A DNA stretch of 64,000 nt from Candidatus Omnitrophota bacterium (GCA_016934335.1 JAFGTC010000305.1:1-64000); one strand, 5' to 3'. Positions 36,273-45,896 are shown, counted from the first letter of the stretch. The notes: generated by a model not told the origin, from the sequence alone. A program made the numbers and translations.

Positions 36273-36290
36273 ATGATGATGATGATGATG
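36273..36290 (+). repeat. Trinucleotide microsatellite (ATG)6
   Basis: Six uninterrupted ATG units followed by ATAATAA, in the intergenic space between two divergent genes, 126 bases upstream of the oxidoreductase at 36417. No frame that starts here reaches that gene. Confidence 0.9.
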
Positions 36291-36416
36291 ATAATAACAA
36301 GGAGGCGCGGAGTTGACATGCCGGCGAGAATGAAAGACGCGCTTTCAAATGATCTATTCAATCGCCAAAAAAATTGGTATAAATAAGGACCGTGTTTGGA
36401 TTGAAAGGATGATGCC

Positions 36417-37691
36417 ATGTCAGAATGTTCCCGCAGACGTTTTTTGAAGACGACCGGGGCGCTTTCAACATCGCTTCTGCTTTGCGATGCATCGAAAGCG
36501 GCGCCCAACGAGCGAATCCGGCATGCCGTGATTGGAGCCGGCGGTCAAGGAGGCAATCACTGTGAACGATTCTCTCAGCTGACTGACCTCTGTGAAGTGG
36601 CGGCTGTATGCGACGTCGATCCGAAGCGCCTTGCCGAAAAAGCGGATCGTCTTCCCAACAGCGATCGGGTTGCTCGCTATGACGACTATCGCCGTATTCT
36701 CGACGATGATTCGATCGAGGCGGTCAGCATCGCAACGCCCGATCATTGGCACGCCAAGATCGCAGTCGAAGCGGTTTTGGCAGGGAAGCATGTATATGTA
36801 GAGAAGCCCTGCAGCCATAATTTCGAGGAAGGTCGGATTCTGGCGGAGGCGGCTGCCAAATATAGCAAATGCGTTCAACACGGCACGCAGTATCGCAGCG
36901 GAGCGGATATGAAAGACGTGGTCCGATTCCTGCAGGGAGGGGAATTAGGCCGAATTCGACTGGCCAAGGCGATCAATCATCAGTTTCGCGGGCCGATTGG
37001 CCGCGCTCCAATCAGCGAACCTCCTGAGGGAGTGAATTACGATCTCTGGCTGGGGCCGGCGCCTGTCCATGGCTTCACGAAAAACCGCTGGCATTACAAC
37101 TGGCATTGGTTCTGGGATTATGGCACGGGGGACATCGGCAATGACGGTACGCATCAGATTGATGTAGCGCGATGGGGATTGGGCGTGGAATTGCCCGACG
37201 CGATCTCGGCGTCGGGCGGGCAGTTATTCTATAACGACGATCATGAAACGCCGGATACGCAGATGGTCGTGTACGAATACGAAAATTGCCACCTTGTCTA
37301 TGAGATGCGTTTATGGACCGATTATAAATTGGAAGGGCACGACAATGGCGTCGTTTTTTATGGAGATGACGGTAAATTGGAAATCGGGCGGGATGGATGC
37401 ATTGTGACGCATATCGGCGAGGCGCCCAAAAAAATCGGCGGCGGCTCGGATATAAATCAGAACATGCGCAATTTTATGGAATGCGTAAAAGCGAATTCGC
37501 CGCAAAAATTGAATGCCCCCATTCGAGAGGGCTTTTTATCCGCTTCGTTATGTCATTTTGGAAACATAGGCGTTCGAGTCGGCCGAAAATTATTGTTCGA
37601 TCAAAACAAAATGCAATTTATCGATGATGCTGATGCAAACAAACTATTAACCAGACAATACCGGCAAGGCTTCGAATTTCCATCCGTTTAA
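36417..37691 (+). CDS. Tat-exported Gfo/Idh/MocA family oxidoreductase
   Basis: A 424-residue protein. Tat signal 'SRRRFLKTTGALS' near the N-terminus, Rossmann motif 'AVIGAGGQGGNH', 'VCDVDPKRL', 'IATPDHWHAKIAVEAVLAGKHVYVEKPC' with the conserved Lys, and 'DYGTGDIGNDGTHQIDVARWGLG' with the His pair typical of the Tat-exported branch of the family. AAGGA lies 7-8 bases before the ATG. It is followed 20 bases later by an esterase gene and then a DUF6807 gene, all in one direction, suggesting a three-gene operon for degradation of an esterified or decorated glycan. Expected role: oxidation of a sugar hydroxyl in the periplasm. Confidence 0.93.
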   Translation: MSECSRRRFLKTTGALSTSLLLCDASKAAPNERIRHAVIGAGGQGGNHCERFSQLTDLCEVAAVCDVDPKRLAEKADRLPNSDRVARYDDYRRILDDDSIEAVSIATPDHWHAKIAVEAVLAGKHVYVEKPCSHNFEEGRILAEAAAKYSKCVQHGTQYRSGADMKDVVRFLQGGELGRIRLAKAINHQFRGPIGRAPISEPPEGVNYDLWLGPAPVHGFTKNRWHYNWHWFWDYGTGDIGNDGTHQIDVARWGLGVELPDAISASGGQLFYNDDHETPDTQMVVYEYENCHLVYEMRLWTDYKLEGHDNGVVFYGDDGKLEIGRDGCIVTHIGEAPKKIGGGSDINQNMRNFMECVKANSPQKLNAPIREGFLSASLCHFGNIGVRVGRKLLFDQNKMQFIDDADANKLLTRQYRQGFEFPSV

Positions 37692-37710
37692 TATCGAAGG
37701 AGAACGAGAG

Positions 37711-38727
37711 ATGAAGCAGCGGCGAAAAAGATTCTTGACGTTCGACAATCTATTTTTTTTATGGATTGGTTTGATTGTATTTGTTGTAAGTGTTGTAGAA
37801 ATTCATGGAGAAGAGAACGCGCAGGGCATTCCTCCCATGCCGGAGGGCTATGCGAATGAAACGCTGCTTAAAACGGCGATTTTACTCAAGCAAATCGAAT
37901 TGATCGATCCCAAAAATGTTCCCGTTCCCGAAACCGTCATCGAGGAAGTGAATATCGAATATGGAAAAGCGGGAGACAAGTCTTTGCAGTTGGATTTGTA
38001 CCGTCCCAAGCAATCCGAGAACTCGTCGCCGGCCGTCATCTTCATTCATGGAGGCGCTTGGAAGAGCGGGAAACGGCAGGATATGAAGTTTTACACAGTC
38101 CATTTTGCCGAGCGGGGATATGCCTGTGCAACGGTTTCATATCGTTTATCCAAAGAAGCCCTGTTTCCGGCGGCGGTTCAAGACGTGAAATGCGCCGTGC
38201 GTTGGATGCGCGCCAACGCCCCAAAATACAATATCGATCCTGAGCGCATCGCCGTTTCGGGCAATTCCGCCGGCGGCCATCTTTCCATGATGATCGGATA
38301 TTCGTCCGACATCCCCGAACTGGAAGGGGAGGGAGGCCATGCGGGCGTAAGCAGCCGCGTGCAAGCCGTGATTAATTTTTATGGCCCGGTCGATTTGACT
38401 ACCGATTTCGCCAAAAAACAGGGCGTCGTTGCTGATTTTTTGGGTAAGACGTACGAAGAAGATCCCCGGCTGTACGCCTTCGCTTCTCCCTTGACGCATT
38501 TAACCAGAGACGATCCGCCGACGTTGATTTTCCATGGGACGATCGACAGCACCGTTCCCATCAAGCAGGCGGACATGCTTGAACAAAAACTGCAGTCGCT
38601 GGGAATCGACTATGTGTATGACAAATTTGTAGGTTGGCCGCATACGATGGATTTAGCGAAAGCCGTCAATGATCGCTGCCAATATCAGATGGTTCAGTTT
38701 TTAGAAAAACATTTGCAGAAGAAATAA
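37711..38727 (+). CDS. Exported alpha/beta-hydrolase (carboxylesterase / acetylxylan-esterase-like)
   Basis: A 338-residue hydrolase with an N-terminal hydrophobic signal or anchor ('LFFLWIGLIVFVVSVVEIHGE'). The esterase/lipase fold is complete: oxyanion-hole 'FIHGGAWKSG', nucleophile elbow 'GNSAGG', acid Asp in 'FHGTIDSTVP' and His in 'GWPHTMDL'. This is the hormone-sensitive-lipase-like or BD-FAE type, which removes acyl or feruloyl groups from polysaccharides. AAGGAG lies 8 bases before the ATG. It is 20 bases downstream of the Gfo/Idh/MocA gene and 31 bases upstream of the DUF6807 gene, so it probably removes ester groups from the same substrate. Confidence 0.93.
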   Translation: MKQRRKRFLTFDNLFFLWIGLIVFVVSVVEIHGEENAQGIPPMPEGYANETLLKTAILLKQIELIDPKNVPVPETVIEEVNIEYGKAGDKSLQLDLYRPKQSENSSPAVIFIHGGAWKSGKRQDMKFYTVHFAERGYACATVSYRLSKEALFPAAVQDVKCAVRWMRANAPKYNIDPERIAVSGNSAGGHLSMMIGYSSDIPELEGEGGHAGVSSRVQAVINFYGPVDLTTDFAKKQGVVADFLGKTYEEDPRLYAFASPLTHLTRDDPPTLIFHGTIDSTVPIKQADMLEQKLQSLGIDYVYDKFVGWPHTMDLAKAVNDRCQYQMVQFLEKHLQKK

Positions 38728-38758
38728 TCCGGATATCTTGTTAAAGGATTCTGAATTG

Positions 38759-39709
38759 ATGCTTAAAACATGGAAATTTCTTATTATCGGTCTTTTAGTA
38801 TTGAGCGGATTGATTGTGCATTCTCCGGCGAATGGTGATCCGCTTGTGCGTTTTCAAAAAGAGAATAGTACGATGCGGATCTCCATCGGCGGCGACTATT
38901 TTGGCTCTTACGTTTATCAAGACGATAAAATTCTCCGCCCCTATTTCTGCGACTTGCATGCGCCGGGGGGGATTCGAGTCACGCGAAACCACCCTCCAGT
39001 AGAGGGCGTTGACCGCACCGATCACGATGAGATGCATCCTGGATTATGGATGGCGTTTGGAGATATTAACGGCTCGGATTTCTGGCGTAACAAAGCGCGC
39101 GTAAAATTTCTGCGCTTCATTCGCGAGCCTCAGGATGATGAGGTGGGAGCATTCAGCGTGGAGAATCAATATCTTGCCTCTGATGGAATCGAACAATGTC
39201 GAGAAATCTGTGAAATAAAGATACAACCCTATATGGATGGGCGCTTGATTTCTTGGCGCTCTCAATTTTTTTCGGAGATGCATGATGTTTATTTTGGCGA
39301 CCAGGAAGAGATGGGATTGGGCGTGCGCGTCCATACTCCTATGGCGGCGGATCATGGCGGAAGAATTTTAAATAGCCTCGGGCAAATCAATGAAAAAGAA
39401 GCCTGGGGGAAGCAGGCGGAATGGTGCGATTATAGTGGGCAGGTCGATGGAAAATGGGCGGGGGTGACTTTGATTCCATCTCCGCACAACTTTCGAACCT
39501 GCTGGTTTCATGCGCGGGATTATGGATTTGTCGCCGCCAATCCCTTCGGGCGCAATGCATTTACAAAGGGAGAAAAAAGCAAAGTCCTTGTGAAAAAAGG
39601 AGAGCGCTTCGAACTGGTTTATCTCGTGTTTATTCATTGCGGGGATCAAAAGGATGACATCGATTTGAGCGCAGTTTACGAAAAACTCCGAACGGTTTTC
39701 GACGATTAA
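38759..39709 (+). CDS. Secreted DUF6807 (PmoA-like) protein
   Basis: A 316-residue exported protein (signal 'KTWKFLIIGLLVLSGLIVHSPANG'). The beta-rich body has 'RPYFCDLHAPGGIRVTRNHPP', 'DHDEMHPGLWMAFGDINGSDFW' and 'DYSGQVDGKWAGVTLIPSPHNFR', which fit the DUF6807 family that is common beside Gfo/Idh/MocA and DUF1080 genes in polysaccharide-degrading bacteria; the name 'PmoA' in databases is historical and not evidence of methane oxidation. The fold resembles sugar mutarotase-like beta-sandwiches. The ATG at 38759 has AAGGA 10 bases upstream; an in-frame TTG at 38738 is rejected. Third gene of the operon starting at 36417. Confidence 0.8.
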   Translation: MLKTWKFLIIGLLVLSGLIVHSPANGDPLVRFQKENSTMRISIGGDYFGSYVYQDDKILRPYFCDLHAPGGIRVTRNHPPVEGVDRTDHDEMHPGLWMAFGDINGSDFWRNKARVKFLRFIREPQDDEVGAFSVENQYLASDGIEQCREICEIKIQPYMDGRLISWRSQFFSEMHDVYFGDQEEMGLGVRVHTPMAADHGGRILNSLGQINEKEAWGKQAEWCDYSGQVDGKWAGVTLIPSPHNFRTCWFHARDYGFVAANPFGRNAFTKGEKSKVLVKKGERFELVYLVFIHCGDQKDDIDLSAVYEKLRTVFDD

Positions 39710-39801
39710 ATAGACGACGCTTCCGGGCGACAATCGCGCCTGGCGCGCAGCCGGTTCGTTGTGCGATGAAAAAGTTGGTTATATTGCGTTAAACGGTTCG
39801 A

Positions 39802-40962
39802 TTATTCCTTATTGTTTTCGGGATTAACCTTGCTCACGATCATTTTCAACGAGGCGTTTTTAGAATTTGGAGCGGATTGAAGGACATCGTCTTCCGTGAA
39901 CCGAGCCATGAGAATTTCCCTGTGGTTCGTGCGCGAGTAATCATAGATGATGCGAATGGCGCCGTCGCTTCCTTGCTGGCCGTCCGGATAGGAGACGCCT
40001 TCTCTTTCGTCGAGCAGCAATCCGCCTTTCCATGTTTTGCCGTCATCCTCAGAAAGAAACGCCGTCAGATGAGAACGGCCGGTTTTCTCTTGGAGCGGCC
40101 CATGCTTGACAAGCAGCAGACTTCCCGATTCCAGTCTCCGGATAAAGAATCGAGCCGATGGATGTTGAAACGGAGACGGCTTTAGAGGACTCCAGGTTCG
40201 TCCTCGATCAGTGGAAAAACTCTCTCCAATTCCGTATGAAGTGCGAAGCAATAACCACAATGATTGATCGTTTCTCTCTACAATCATGTGTTCGTCAAAC
40301 ACGCGAACGTCTTTTGGGACATCGCAGGCGCCTCGGATGCTCCAGTTTTGTCCGCTGTCAGTAGAAACGACAACCTTGGCGCTGTTGTCGGTTTTTCTCC
40401 ACGTAGAGGCCGGCAGGATCCACTCTCCGGTGGAAAGAACGACTGGTTTTCCCATCATGACTCCATCGGTAAGGCGGCGAGGAGCGGACCAAGTTGGGTG
40501 TTCTGCATCAGGATCTTCGGCGATCATCGCCCATACTCCGGCGACCGAGCCGTCGTGTCCGATCGTTTGCGCCCAGAAAGACCAGAGTCTTCCCCTGGGA
40601 TCCACCCAGATTTGCGGATCAAAGGCTCGAACCGGTCCTTCACTGTCTGGATCGATGACATGGGATTCCACCCACGTTATTCCATCATCGGCGCTGGTCG
40701 CTATTGCGACGTAATTGTTCTCATCCTCTCCCGGCGTCTTTCCCGCATACCATGTCGCCCAAAGGCGTCCTTGGGGGGTAATCGCCAAACTTGGAATGCC
40801 TTGAAAAGCTCTTGAGGGCGGAGCGTATTGTTGGTCGGGATAATCGATCACTTGCGGAGGAGCGAGAAATAATTCCTCCGCGTGGATCCATGAAGCAGGA
40901 GCGATCGCCGCCAGAATGAATAACGCGTTAAAAATTCGGTTCATTTTATCTCTTTGAATCAT
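39802..40962 (-). CDS. Secreted sialidase-like propeller (BNR/Asp-box)
   Basis: A 386-residue exported protein (signal 'NRIFNALFILAAIAPASWIHAE'). Asp boxes: 'SADDGITW', 'STDSGQNW', 'STDRGRTW' and 'SEDDGKTW'. 'RAFQGIPSLAITPQGRLWATWYAG' is the usual opening, and its Arg could belong to the substrate-binding triad. 'RNDQSLWLLLRTSYG' and 'SDGAIRIIYDYSR' hold further Arg and Tyr candidates typical of GH33-like proteins. It differs from the other sialidase-like protein (31494-32579) in most of its length, so the two are not recent duplicates. AGAGG precedes the first ATG (40962); ATG 40944 is an alternative. Convergent with the DUF6807 gene. Confidence 0.85.
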   Translation of the reverse strand: MIQRDKMNRIFNALFILAAIAPASWIHAEELFLAPPQVIDYPDQQYAPPSRAFQGIPSLAITPQGRLWATWYAGKTPGEDENNYVAIATSADDGITWVESHVIDPDSEGPVRAFDPQIWVDPRGRLWSFWAQTIGHDGSVAGVWAMIAEDPDAEHPTWSAPRRLTDGVMMGKPVVLSTGEWILPASTWRKTDNSAKVVVSTDSGQNWSIRGACDVPKDVRVFDEHMIVERNDQSLWLLLRTSYGIGESFSTDRGRTWSPLKPSPFQHPSARFFIRRLESGSLLLVKHGPLQEKTGRSHLTAFLSEDDGKTWKGGLLLDEREGVSYPDGQQGSDGAIRIIYDYSRTNHREILMARFTEDDVLQSAPNSKNASLKMIVSKVNPENNKE

Positions 40963-41115
40963 CTTATTCCTCTGTGGATAAAGGGATTTTTATCGAATTA
41001 TGATATCAAAAATCTCGTCTCACTCGTATGGCTGATCCAAAACAATTTCCAAAAAATCAAAGATCATTAAGATTATTTCGTTGAACATCCTCATCGGGAA
41101 AGGTATTTTCGATCA

Positions 41116-41145
41116 CTGAAAGATTATTCGAAACAAGTGTATAAT
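41116..41145 (+). promoter_or_regulatory. Possible sigma-70-type promoter of the MFS gene
   Basis: A consensus TATAAT (41140-41145) with a weak -35-like CTGAAA (41116-41121, 18-base spacer) lies 80 bases before the start of the transporter gene in the 263-base divergent intergenic region. Sequence resemblance only; the -35 matches four of six bases. Confidence 0.3.
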
Positions 41146-41225
41146 GCCGCAAATCCACTCTATGCTTTTTGGATTTGTCTTTTGGGAAATGAAAATCATT
41201 TAACCTGTCAATTCAGAATTTCAAA

Positions 41226-42563
41226 ATGGATCCATCAATGAAACAGAATCGTCTAGCCGTTGCTTCATGGTGCATGTATGATTTCGCCAATTCGCCTTTC
41301 ACGACATTGGTCGTAACTTTTATTTTTTCACCCTTTTTCTTGACGGCTATTGTGGGAGATGATGTCCGAGGCACGGAATTGTGGTCAAGAGCGATTACTA
41401 TTACCGCCATTTCGGTTGCTTTTCTTTCTCCAATTCTCGGAGCGATCGCCGACCGGGGAGGCTGCCGGAAACTCTTTTTGCTGTTCTGGACGGGCTTGGC
41501 GATTTTTGGAACCGCCAAATTATTTTGGGTCTTGCCGGGCGATTTTGACGATTCCGGCGCCATGATTCGCTCCGGTCAGATCGGGATGGCGATTTTTTGG
41601 GTGGTTGTCGCCAATATCGCTTACGAAATGGGCTGTGTGTTCTATAACGCCTTTCTCCCGGATATCGCCTCCTCGGATCGCATCGGCCGAATTTCAGGAT
41701 ACGGGTGGGCCGCCGGCTACTTGGGAGGCCTGCTTGCTTTGACGGTTGCGCTGTTTGGATTCGTCTTTCCGGAGCGTCCGTGGTTTGGCGTTTCCAAAGA
41801 GGCCTATGAACATATCCGAGCGACTAATTTGCTGGTCGCCGTTTGGTTTGCCGTATTCAGCATTCCAATTTTTCTTTGGGTGCAAGAGAATCGAATGAAT
41901 TGCGTGCAGGGGCGGGGGAATGTGCTGCGCAGCAGTTTCCGGCAGTTGGCCGGTACTTTCCATGAAATAAAGCGTTACCGGCAAATTATCAAATTGCTTT
42001 TAGCTCGTTTATTTTACAATGACGGATTGATTACTATTTTTACCTTCAGCGGCATTTATGCAACGGGCACGTTCAAATTTACGACGACTGAAATTCTTGT
42101 ATTGGCTATTGCTCTCAATATCGCCGCCGGTTTAGGAGCATTCGCCATGGGCTTTTTGGACGACGTGATCGGTGGAAAGCGCACTATTCAAATCAGCGTG
42201 GTGGGATTGGCTGTCGCGGCGGCTCTGGCGATGATTGCCCCGGGGAAATCATGGATCTGGATCGCGGGAATCCTGGCGGGAATTTTCTCCGGCCCCAATC
42301 AATCCGCCAGCCGTTCTTTAATGGCTCGATTTGTTCCTCCTCAGAAGGAAAATGAATTCTTCGGATTTTTCGCCTTTTCCGGAAAAGCGACCGCTTTTTT
42401 CGGACCGTTCCTGTTCGGCGTTCTGACGGCATGGTTCCAGACCCAGCGGGCCGGAATATTTATCGTAGTGGTTTTCTTTGTGATCGGCGGAGTGATTTTG
42501 CATTTTGTCGATGAAGAAGATGGTTTTCGATTGGCAAAATTGGATCGGTCAATATCACAATAG
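41226..42563 (+). CDS. MFS transporter of the UMF1 / ATG22-like family
   Basis: A 445-residue inner-membrane protein with 12 predicted helices. 'ASWCMYDFANSPFTTLVVTFIFSPFF' in the first helices and 'SPILGAIADRGG' in the loop between helices 2 and 3 are diagnostic of the UMF1 family, related to fungal ATG22 (vacuolar amino-acid efflux). 'GFLDDVIGGKRTIQISVVG' is the second internal signature. Bacterial members are of unknown substrate. ATG 41226 and ATG 41238 are both possible starts; neither has a strong RBS. The gene stands alone between a divergent sialidase-like gene and the diguanylate cyclase. Confidence 0.9.
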   Translation: MDPSMKQNRLAVASWCMYDFANSPFTTLVVTFIFSPFFLTAIVGDDVRGTELWSRAITITAISVAFLSPILGAIADRGGCRKLFLLFWTGLAIFGTAKLFWVLPGDFDDSGAMIRSGQIGMAIFWVVVANIAYEMGCVFYNAFLPDIASSDRIGRISGYGWAAGYLGGLLALTVALFGFVFPERPWFGVSKEAYEHIRATNLLVAVWFAVFSIPIFLWVQENRMNCVQGRGNVLRSSFRQLAGTFHEIKRYRQIIKLLLARLFYNDGLITIFTFSGIYATGTFKFTTTEILVLAIALNIAAGLGAFAMGFLDDVIGGKRTIQISVVGLAVAAALAMIAPGKSWIWIAGILAGIFSGPNQSASRSLMARFVPPQKENEFFGFFAFSGKATAFFGPFLFGVLTAWFQTQRAGIFIVVVFFVIGGVILHFVDEEDGFRLAKLDRSISQ

Positions 42564-42680
42564 AGGGATTTGTCCTGTTTTCGTATTGCGCATCCTTTGA
42601 TTTCCACTATAGTTATACGTAGATAAATCTGGATAAGTCTGTTTTTTCTGATTTGAATTGCTGTTTCTGGCTTGGAAGTC

Positions 42681-43625
42681 ATGTCGAAGGATTATGTAAC
42701 GAAAATTCTCATAGCAGATCGTGATCGCTATTTGATGGGATTGCTGCAGACCAATCTCAAAGAATGGGGTTTCGAAGTTGTTTACGCTTCCAATGAAAGT
42801 GAAGCCCGGCAGATTTTAAGCCAGAAGCATTCACCGCAGCTGGCTGTTTTTGACTTCACTATCGCAACCAGCATGGATGCGATTGATATCTGCCGTCAAA
42901 TCAGCGAAAAAGAGCATGGAGTCTACAAATACATCATTGTTTTAGTAAACGAAGAAAATCAGGAAGATGTTCTGTATTCCATGGATTTTGGACCGGACGA
43001 TTATCTAATCAAGCCTTTCAATATTCATGAATTTCACTTCCGGCTCAATACCGCCCAACGAATCATCCGATTTCAGGAAGATCTGATTCGAGAACGGGAA
43101 AATCTGAAAAAAATGTCCATGCATGATTCCCTGACTCGATTATATAATCGGGCGGCGATCATGGATTTTTATTTGAGAGAACTTTCCCGCTGCCAGCGTC
43201 GAAACAGTTTCTTGAGTTTGTTCATGGTGGACATAGACTATTTCAAGTCAATCAATGATTCTCACGGACATCTTGCGGGAGACGCCGTGCTGCGCGAGGC
43301 GGCCCATAGGATTTCCGACTCGCTGCGCCGCTATGATGCCGTGGGGCGCTATGGGGGCGAAGAATTTTTAGTGATTGTCCCTCATTGCGATCAACTTCAG
43401 GCAAAGCAACTGGCAGAGCGAATACGCACGCGAGTTTCTTCCAAACCTTTTATGATTGAGAAGAAAGAAATCTTCGTAACAATCAGCATTGGCGTTTCCG
43501 CTTGCCAAGGGAGGAATGATTCAACGCCGGAGAAATTGATCCAACTGGCGGATCAGGCGCTTTATGCTGCGAAGAATTCAGGGCGTAATCGCGTTGAACT
43601 GAGCAAGGCCGTTCTGGGCGCCTAA
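42681..43625 (+). CDS. Response regulator with diguanylate cyclase output (REC-GGDEF)
   Basis: A 314-residue cytoplasmic signalling protein. The REC domain (residues 6-125) has the acidic pair in 'IADRD', the phospho-acceptor Asp58 in 'VFDFT', and Lys in 'YLIKPF'. The GGDEF domain (about 150-310) has 'HDSLTRLYNRAAI', 'DIDYFKSINDSHGHLAGD' and the active-site 'GGEEF' at 225-229. An inhibitory RxxD site ('RRYD') lies just before it, so it should be an active, product-inhibited cyclic-di-GMP synthase. No histidine kinase is adjacent. The start at ATG 42681 is preferred over TTG 42672. It could link to the flagellar genes at the left end of the window, but the distance makes this speculative. Confidence 0.95.
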   Translation: MSKDYVTKILIADRDRYLMGLLQTNLKEWGFEVVYASNESEARQILSQKHSPQLAVFDFTIATSMDAIDICRQISEKEHGVYKYIIVLVNEENQEDVLYSMDFGPDDYLIKPFNIHEFHFRLNTAQRIIRFQEDLIRERENLKKMSMHDSLTRLYNRAAIMDFYLRELSRCQRRNSFLSLFMVDIDYFKSINDSHGHLAGDAVLREAAHRISDSLRRYDAVGRYGGEEFLVIVPHCDQLQAKQLAERIRTRVSSKPFMIEKKEIFVTISIGVSACQGRNDSTPEKLIQLADQALYAAKNSGRNRVELSKAVLGA

Positions 43626-43711
43626 TCGAATCGATCAGCAAAATCAACCGTCGAGAATTTTTTTCAATCGGATCCGGTTTCTTCAAGCCGTCTTAAATCA
43701 ACCATTTATCT

Positions 43712-45019
43712 ATGTCTTCTTTTTTCTCTATCAGGCTCCAGTCGTTTTTATCGAATCGCTTCATCAAAGATCTCGGTTTGTGCTGTCTCTTTTTTTTCCT
43801 TTTTTATTTTCATCGCGCTCAAGTTTTTTCGGGGGACGGCGCTTTGATCGCGCGCATGACGGAAGGCGGAAAATGGCTGGTTCAAAATGAACTGGCTTCT
43901 CAGGCTATTCTCCAAGGCGCTTATCAACTCTTTTCGCCATGGCGGCTTTCGGCCATGGAAATCATGAATCTTGCTTCCTGTTTAGGGGGGGCGTTGGCCG
44001 TTTGGATCCTGCTACAGTATTCTCGATTATTGAATGCGTCGGTTGGGTGGGCGCTGCTGCTGTTTTTCTCGTCCGGCTTCTCCATCTATACGTGCGGCCA
44101 TACTGAATACTATCCCCTTGTATTGCCCGCCATGCTGTTGTACGGATATCTGAGCGTTCTCTATCTGCGAGGCCGACTTGGGATTACGCTAGTCGCCTTG
44201 ACTTTCCTCGCGGCAGCCGGATTTCATTTCGCTATGCTGATCGCGCTGCCTTCTCTTTTCCTCCTTCCCTGGCTTCGGAAGCGCCGCCGCGATTGGCTTT
44301 CGATAGGAATTTGGCTTATCTTATTGGCCCCTTTATTCTTGATACGCAACAATCCCCAAATATTAGGTCACAAGGCGGCGGGTTTATCGCCGGCATGGAA
44401 TTTTCTCTCTTGGCTTCCCTATGAAGGGATGGATCGGTATTACGCTGTTCTACAGTGGGGGCATTGGGCGGATTGGATGTACGCTTGGGCGATGCGCTCC
44501 TGGATTTTCTGGCCGGCTGTCGTGTGTCTGGTCGCTGTCAACGGACTAAAAACCCTGTTCGATCAAGAACGTTTTTTCCTTCTGATTTATACTCTCTCCT
44601 TTACGATTTGGACGATGCTTTGGCACCCCGACTTGGGCGTCGAAGCCGATTGGGATTTATTCGCGATTGAAGCGGCGCCTTGCCTCATGCTTCTTTTGAC
44701 GTATATCCCGGCAATATCAAAACGAAATTGCTTTTATTACATGCTTCTGGCCTGCTGCATCGTCTCAATAGTAATTAACTATTTGCATATTCGGCAAAAA
44801 ATGGGGGATCATCGTCTCGGGTATGGAGCGATGCAGATAAAAACGCCTGCGCCGATCCAAACATCGTTCACGCTTCGCGGCCTGAATCGCCCCTTATCGA
44901 TGCCGCGAATCCGTGAGGGCGTCTATTCAGCCAAATTAATCGATCAAACGCATCGCTGCGTGTATGAGATGTACATTTGGGTTGATCCCGGAGGGATAAC
45001 CGAGGTGAAAATCGAATGA
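43712..45019 (+). CDS. Polytopic membrane protein, probable GT39/GT-C-like glycosyltransferase
   Basis: A 435-residue protein with about ten hydrophobic helices. Just after the first helix is 'VFSGDGALIARM', an acidic loop position like that of the GT-C superfamily, and 'YTCGHTEYYPLVLPAMLLYGYL' in a later loop is a motif I associate with membrane glycosyltransferase-like proteins of PVC-type bacteria. After the last helix the C-terminal 60 residues are soluble. No export signal beyond the first helix. A donor and acceptor are unknown. The RBS is weak and the gene begins 86 bases after the diguanylate cyclase, possibly in the same transcript. It is convergent with the amidohydrolase gene. Confidence 0.6.
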   Translation: MSSFFSIRLQSFLSNRFIKDLGLCCLFFFLFYFHRAQVFSGDGALIARMTEGGKWLVQNELASQAILQGAYQLFSPWRLSAMEIMNLASCLGGALAVWILLQYSRLLNASVGWALLLFFSSGFSIYTCGHTEYYPLVLPAMLLYGYLSVLYLRGRLGITLVALTFLAAAGFHFAMLIALPSLFLLPWLRKRRRDWLSIGIWLILLAPLFLIRNNPQILGHKAAGLSPAWNFLSWLPYEGMDRYYAVLQWGHWADWMYAWAMRSWIFWPAVVCLVAVNGLKTLFDQERFFLLIYTLSFTIWTMLWHPDLGVEADWDLFAIEAAPCLMLLLTYIPAISKRNCFYYMLLACCIVSIVINYLHIRQKMGDHRLGYGAMQIKTPAPIQTSFTLRGLNRPLSMPRIREGVYSAKLIDQTHRCVYEMYIWVDPGGITEVKIE

Positions 45020-45092
45020 TCTTCACATAGAAACTCGGATAAGATTCCACCCTCATCCAAAAAAGGATCTTATCAAAGAATTTCAATTGTCT

Positions 45093-45896
45093 TTATGTTG
45101 TGTTTTTATGTTGATTTTCCAGAAGAGACTGGGCGTTTTCGCCTAGAATGGATTTCAACTCATCATCGCTAAAACTTAAAGATTTAAGGTAATCGACGTC
45201 TTTTTTTTGATCGGCCCAGGGAGAATCGGTTCCAAACAAAATACGATGTACTCCGTGTTTTCGTACGAGCGCAACAAAATCTTCATCGGGAAAATGGCCA
45301 AGCGAATATGATGTGTCTAAGTAGACGTCCTCGCCGGCCAGATCCTTCGATACTTCTTCCCATTGCTGGAAGCCTCCCATGTGCGCGAGGATGAGCGTAA
45401 GTCGGGGATATTTGTCCTTCAATCGAGCAAAATCAATTGGGGCGCTGTTTATTGTGGGAATGCCGATATCGTACCCGGCGTGAAACAGAACGATCATACG
45501 ATTGGCTTGAAGCGCTTCATATAAAGGGGTAAATCGCGGGTCGTCGGGGCGGCATTGATGATATTCCGGATGAATTTTGACGCCGGGAAAGCCGCGCTCC
45601 GCCAGATCGTCTGCCAACTTCGATAAATCATCGCAGTCGGGATGCACCGCTCCAAAAGATACCAATCGCTCCGATCGAAGGTTTTCAACAAATGTATTGA
45701 TGCTTTGAACCTGGACCGGTTTGGTTGCAACCGGCTGCAGCCAACTTTTGTCGATTCCCGCTTCATCCATGGATTGCAGCAGGCTGGCGCAACGGCCGTC
45801 AATCGCTTCTTGGATGCCGGCCTCCTTCGCCATTTTGGGAACGGCCTTCAAAGCCAACTCGTCGGGGAAAATATGAGTGTGGACGTCAATAATCAT
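45093..45896 (-). CDS. Amidohydrolase-2 family metal-dependent hydrolase
   Basis: A 267-residue TIM-barrel hydrolase. Metal-binding signatures are intact: 'IIDVHTHIFP' (HxH), 'GVKIHPEYHQC', 'VLFHAGYD', 'LILAHMGGFQQW' and 'ILFGTDSPWADQ'. This is the Amidohydro_2 / ACMSD-like branch (decarboxylases, lactonases and related hydrolases), with no signal peptide, so cytoplasmic. Residues 'SYSLGHFPDEDF' near the C-terminal sheet are typical. The first ATG at 45896 is used; a TTG 12 bases earlier is possible. It is a single gene, convergent with the membrane protein gene. Substrate unknown. Confidence 0.92.
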   Translation of the reverse strand: MIIDVHTHIFPDELALKAVPKMAKEAGIQEAIDGRCASLLQSMDEAGIDKSWLQPVATKPVQVQSINTFVENLRSERLVSFGAVHPDCDDLSKLADDLAERGFPGVKIHPEYHQCRPDDPRFTPLYEALQANRMIVLFHAGYDIGIPTINSAPIDFARLKDKYPRLTLILAHMGGFQQWEEVSKDLAGEDVYLDTSYSLGHFPDEDFVALVRKHGVHRILFGTDSPWADQKKDVDYLKSLSFSDDELKSILGENAQSLLENQHKNTT

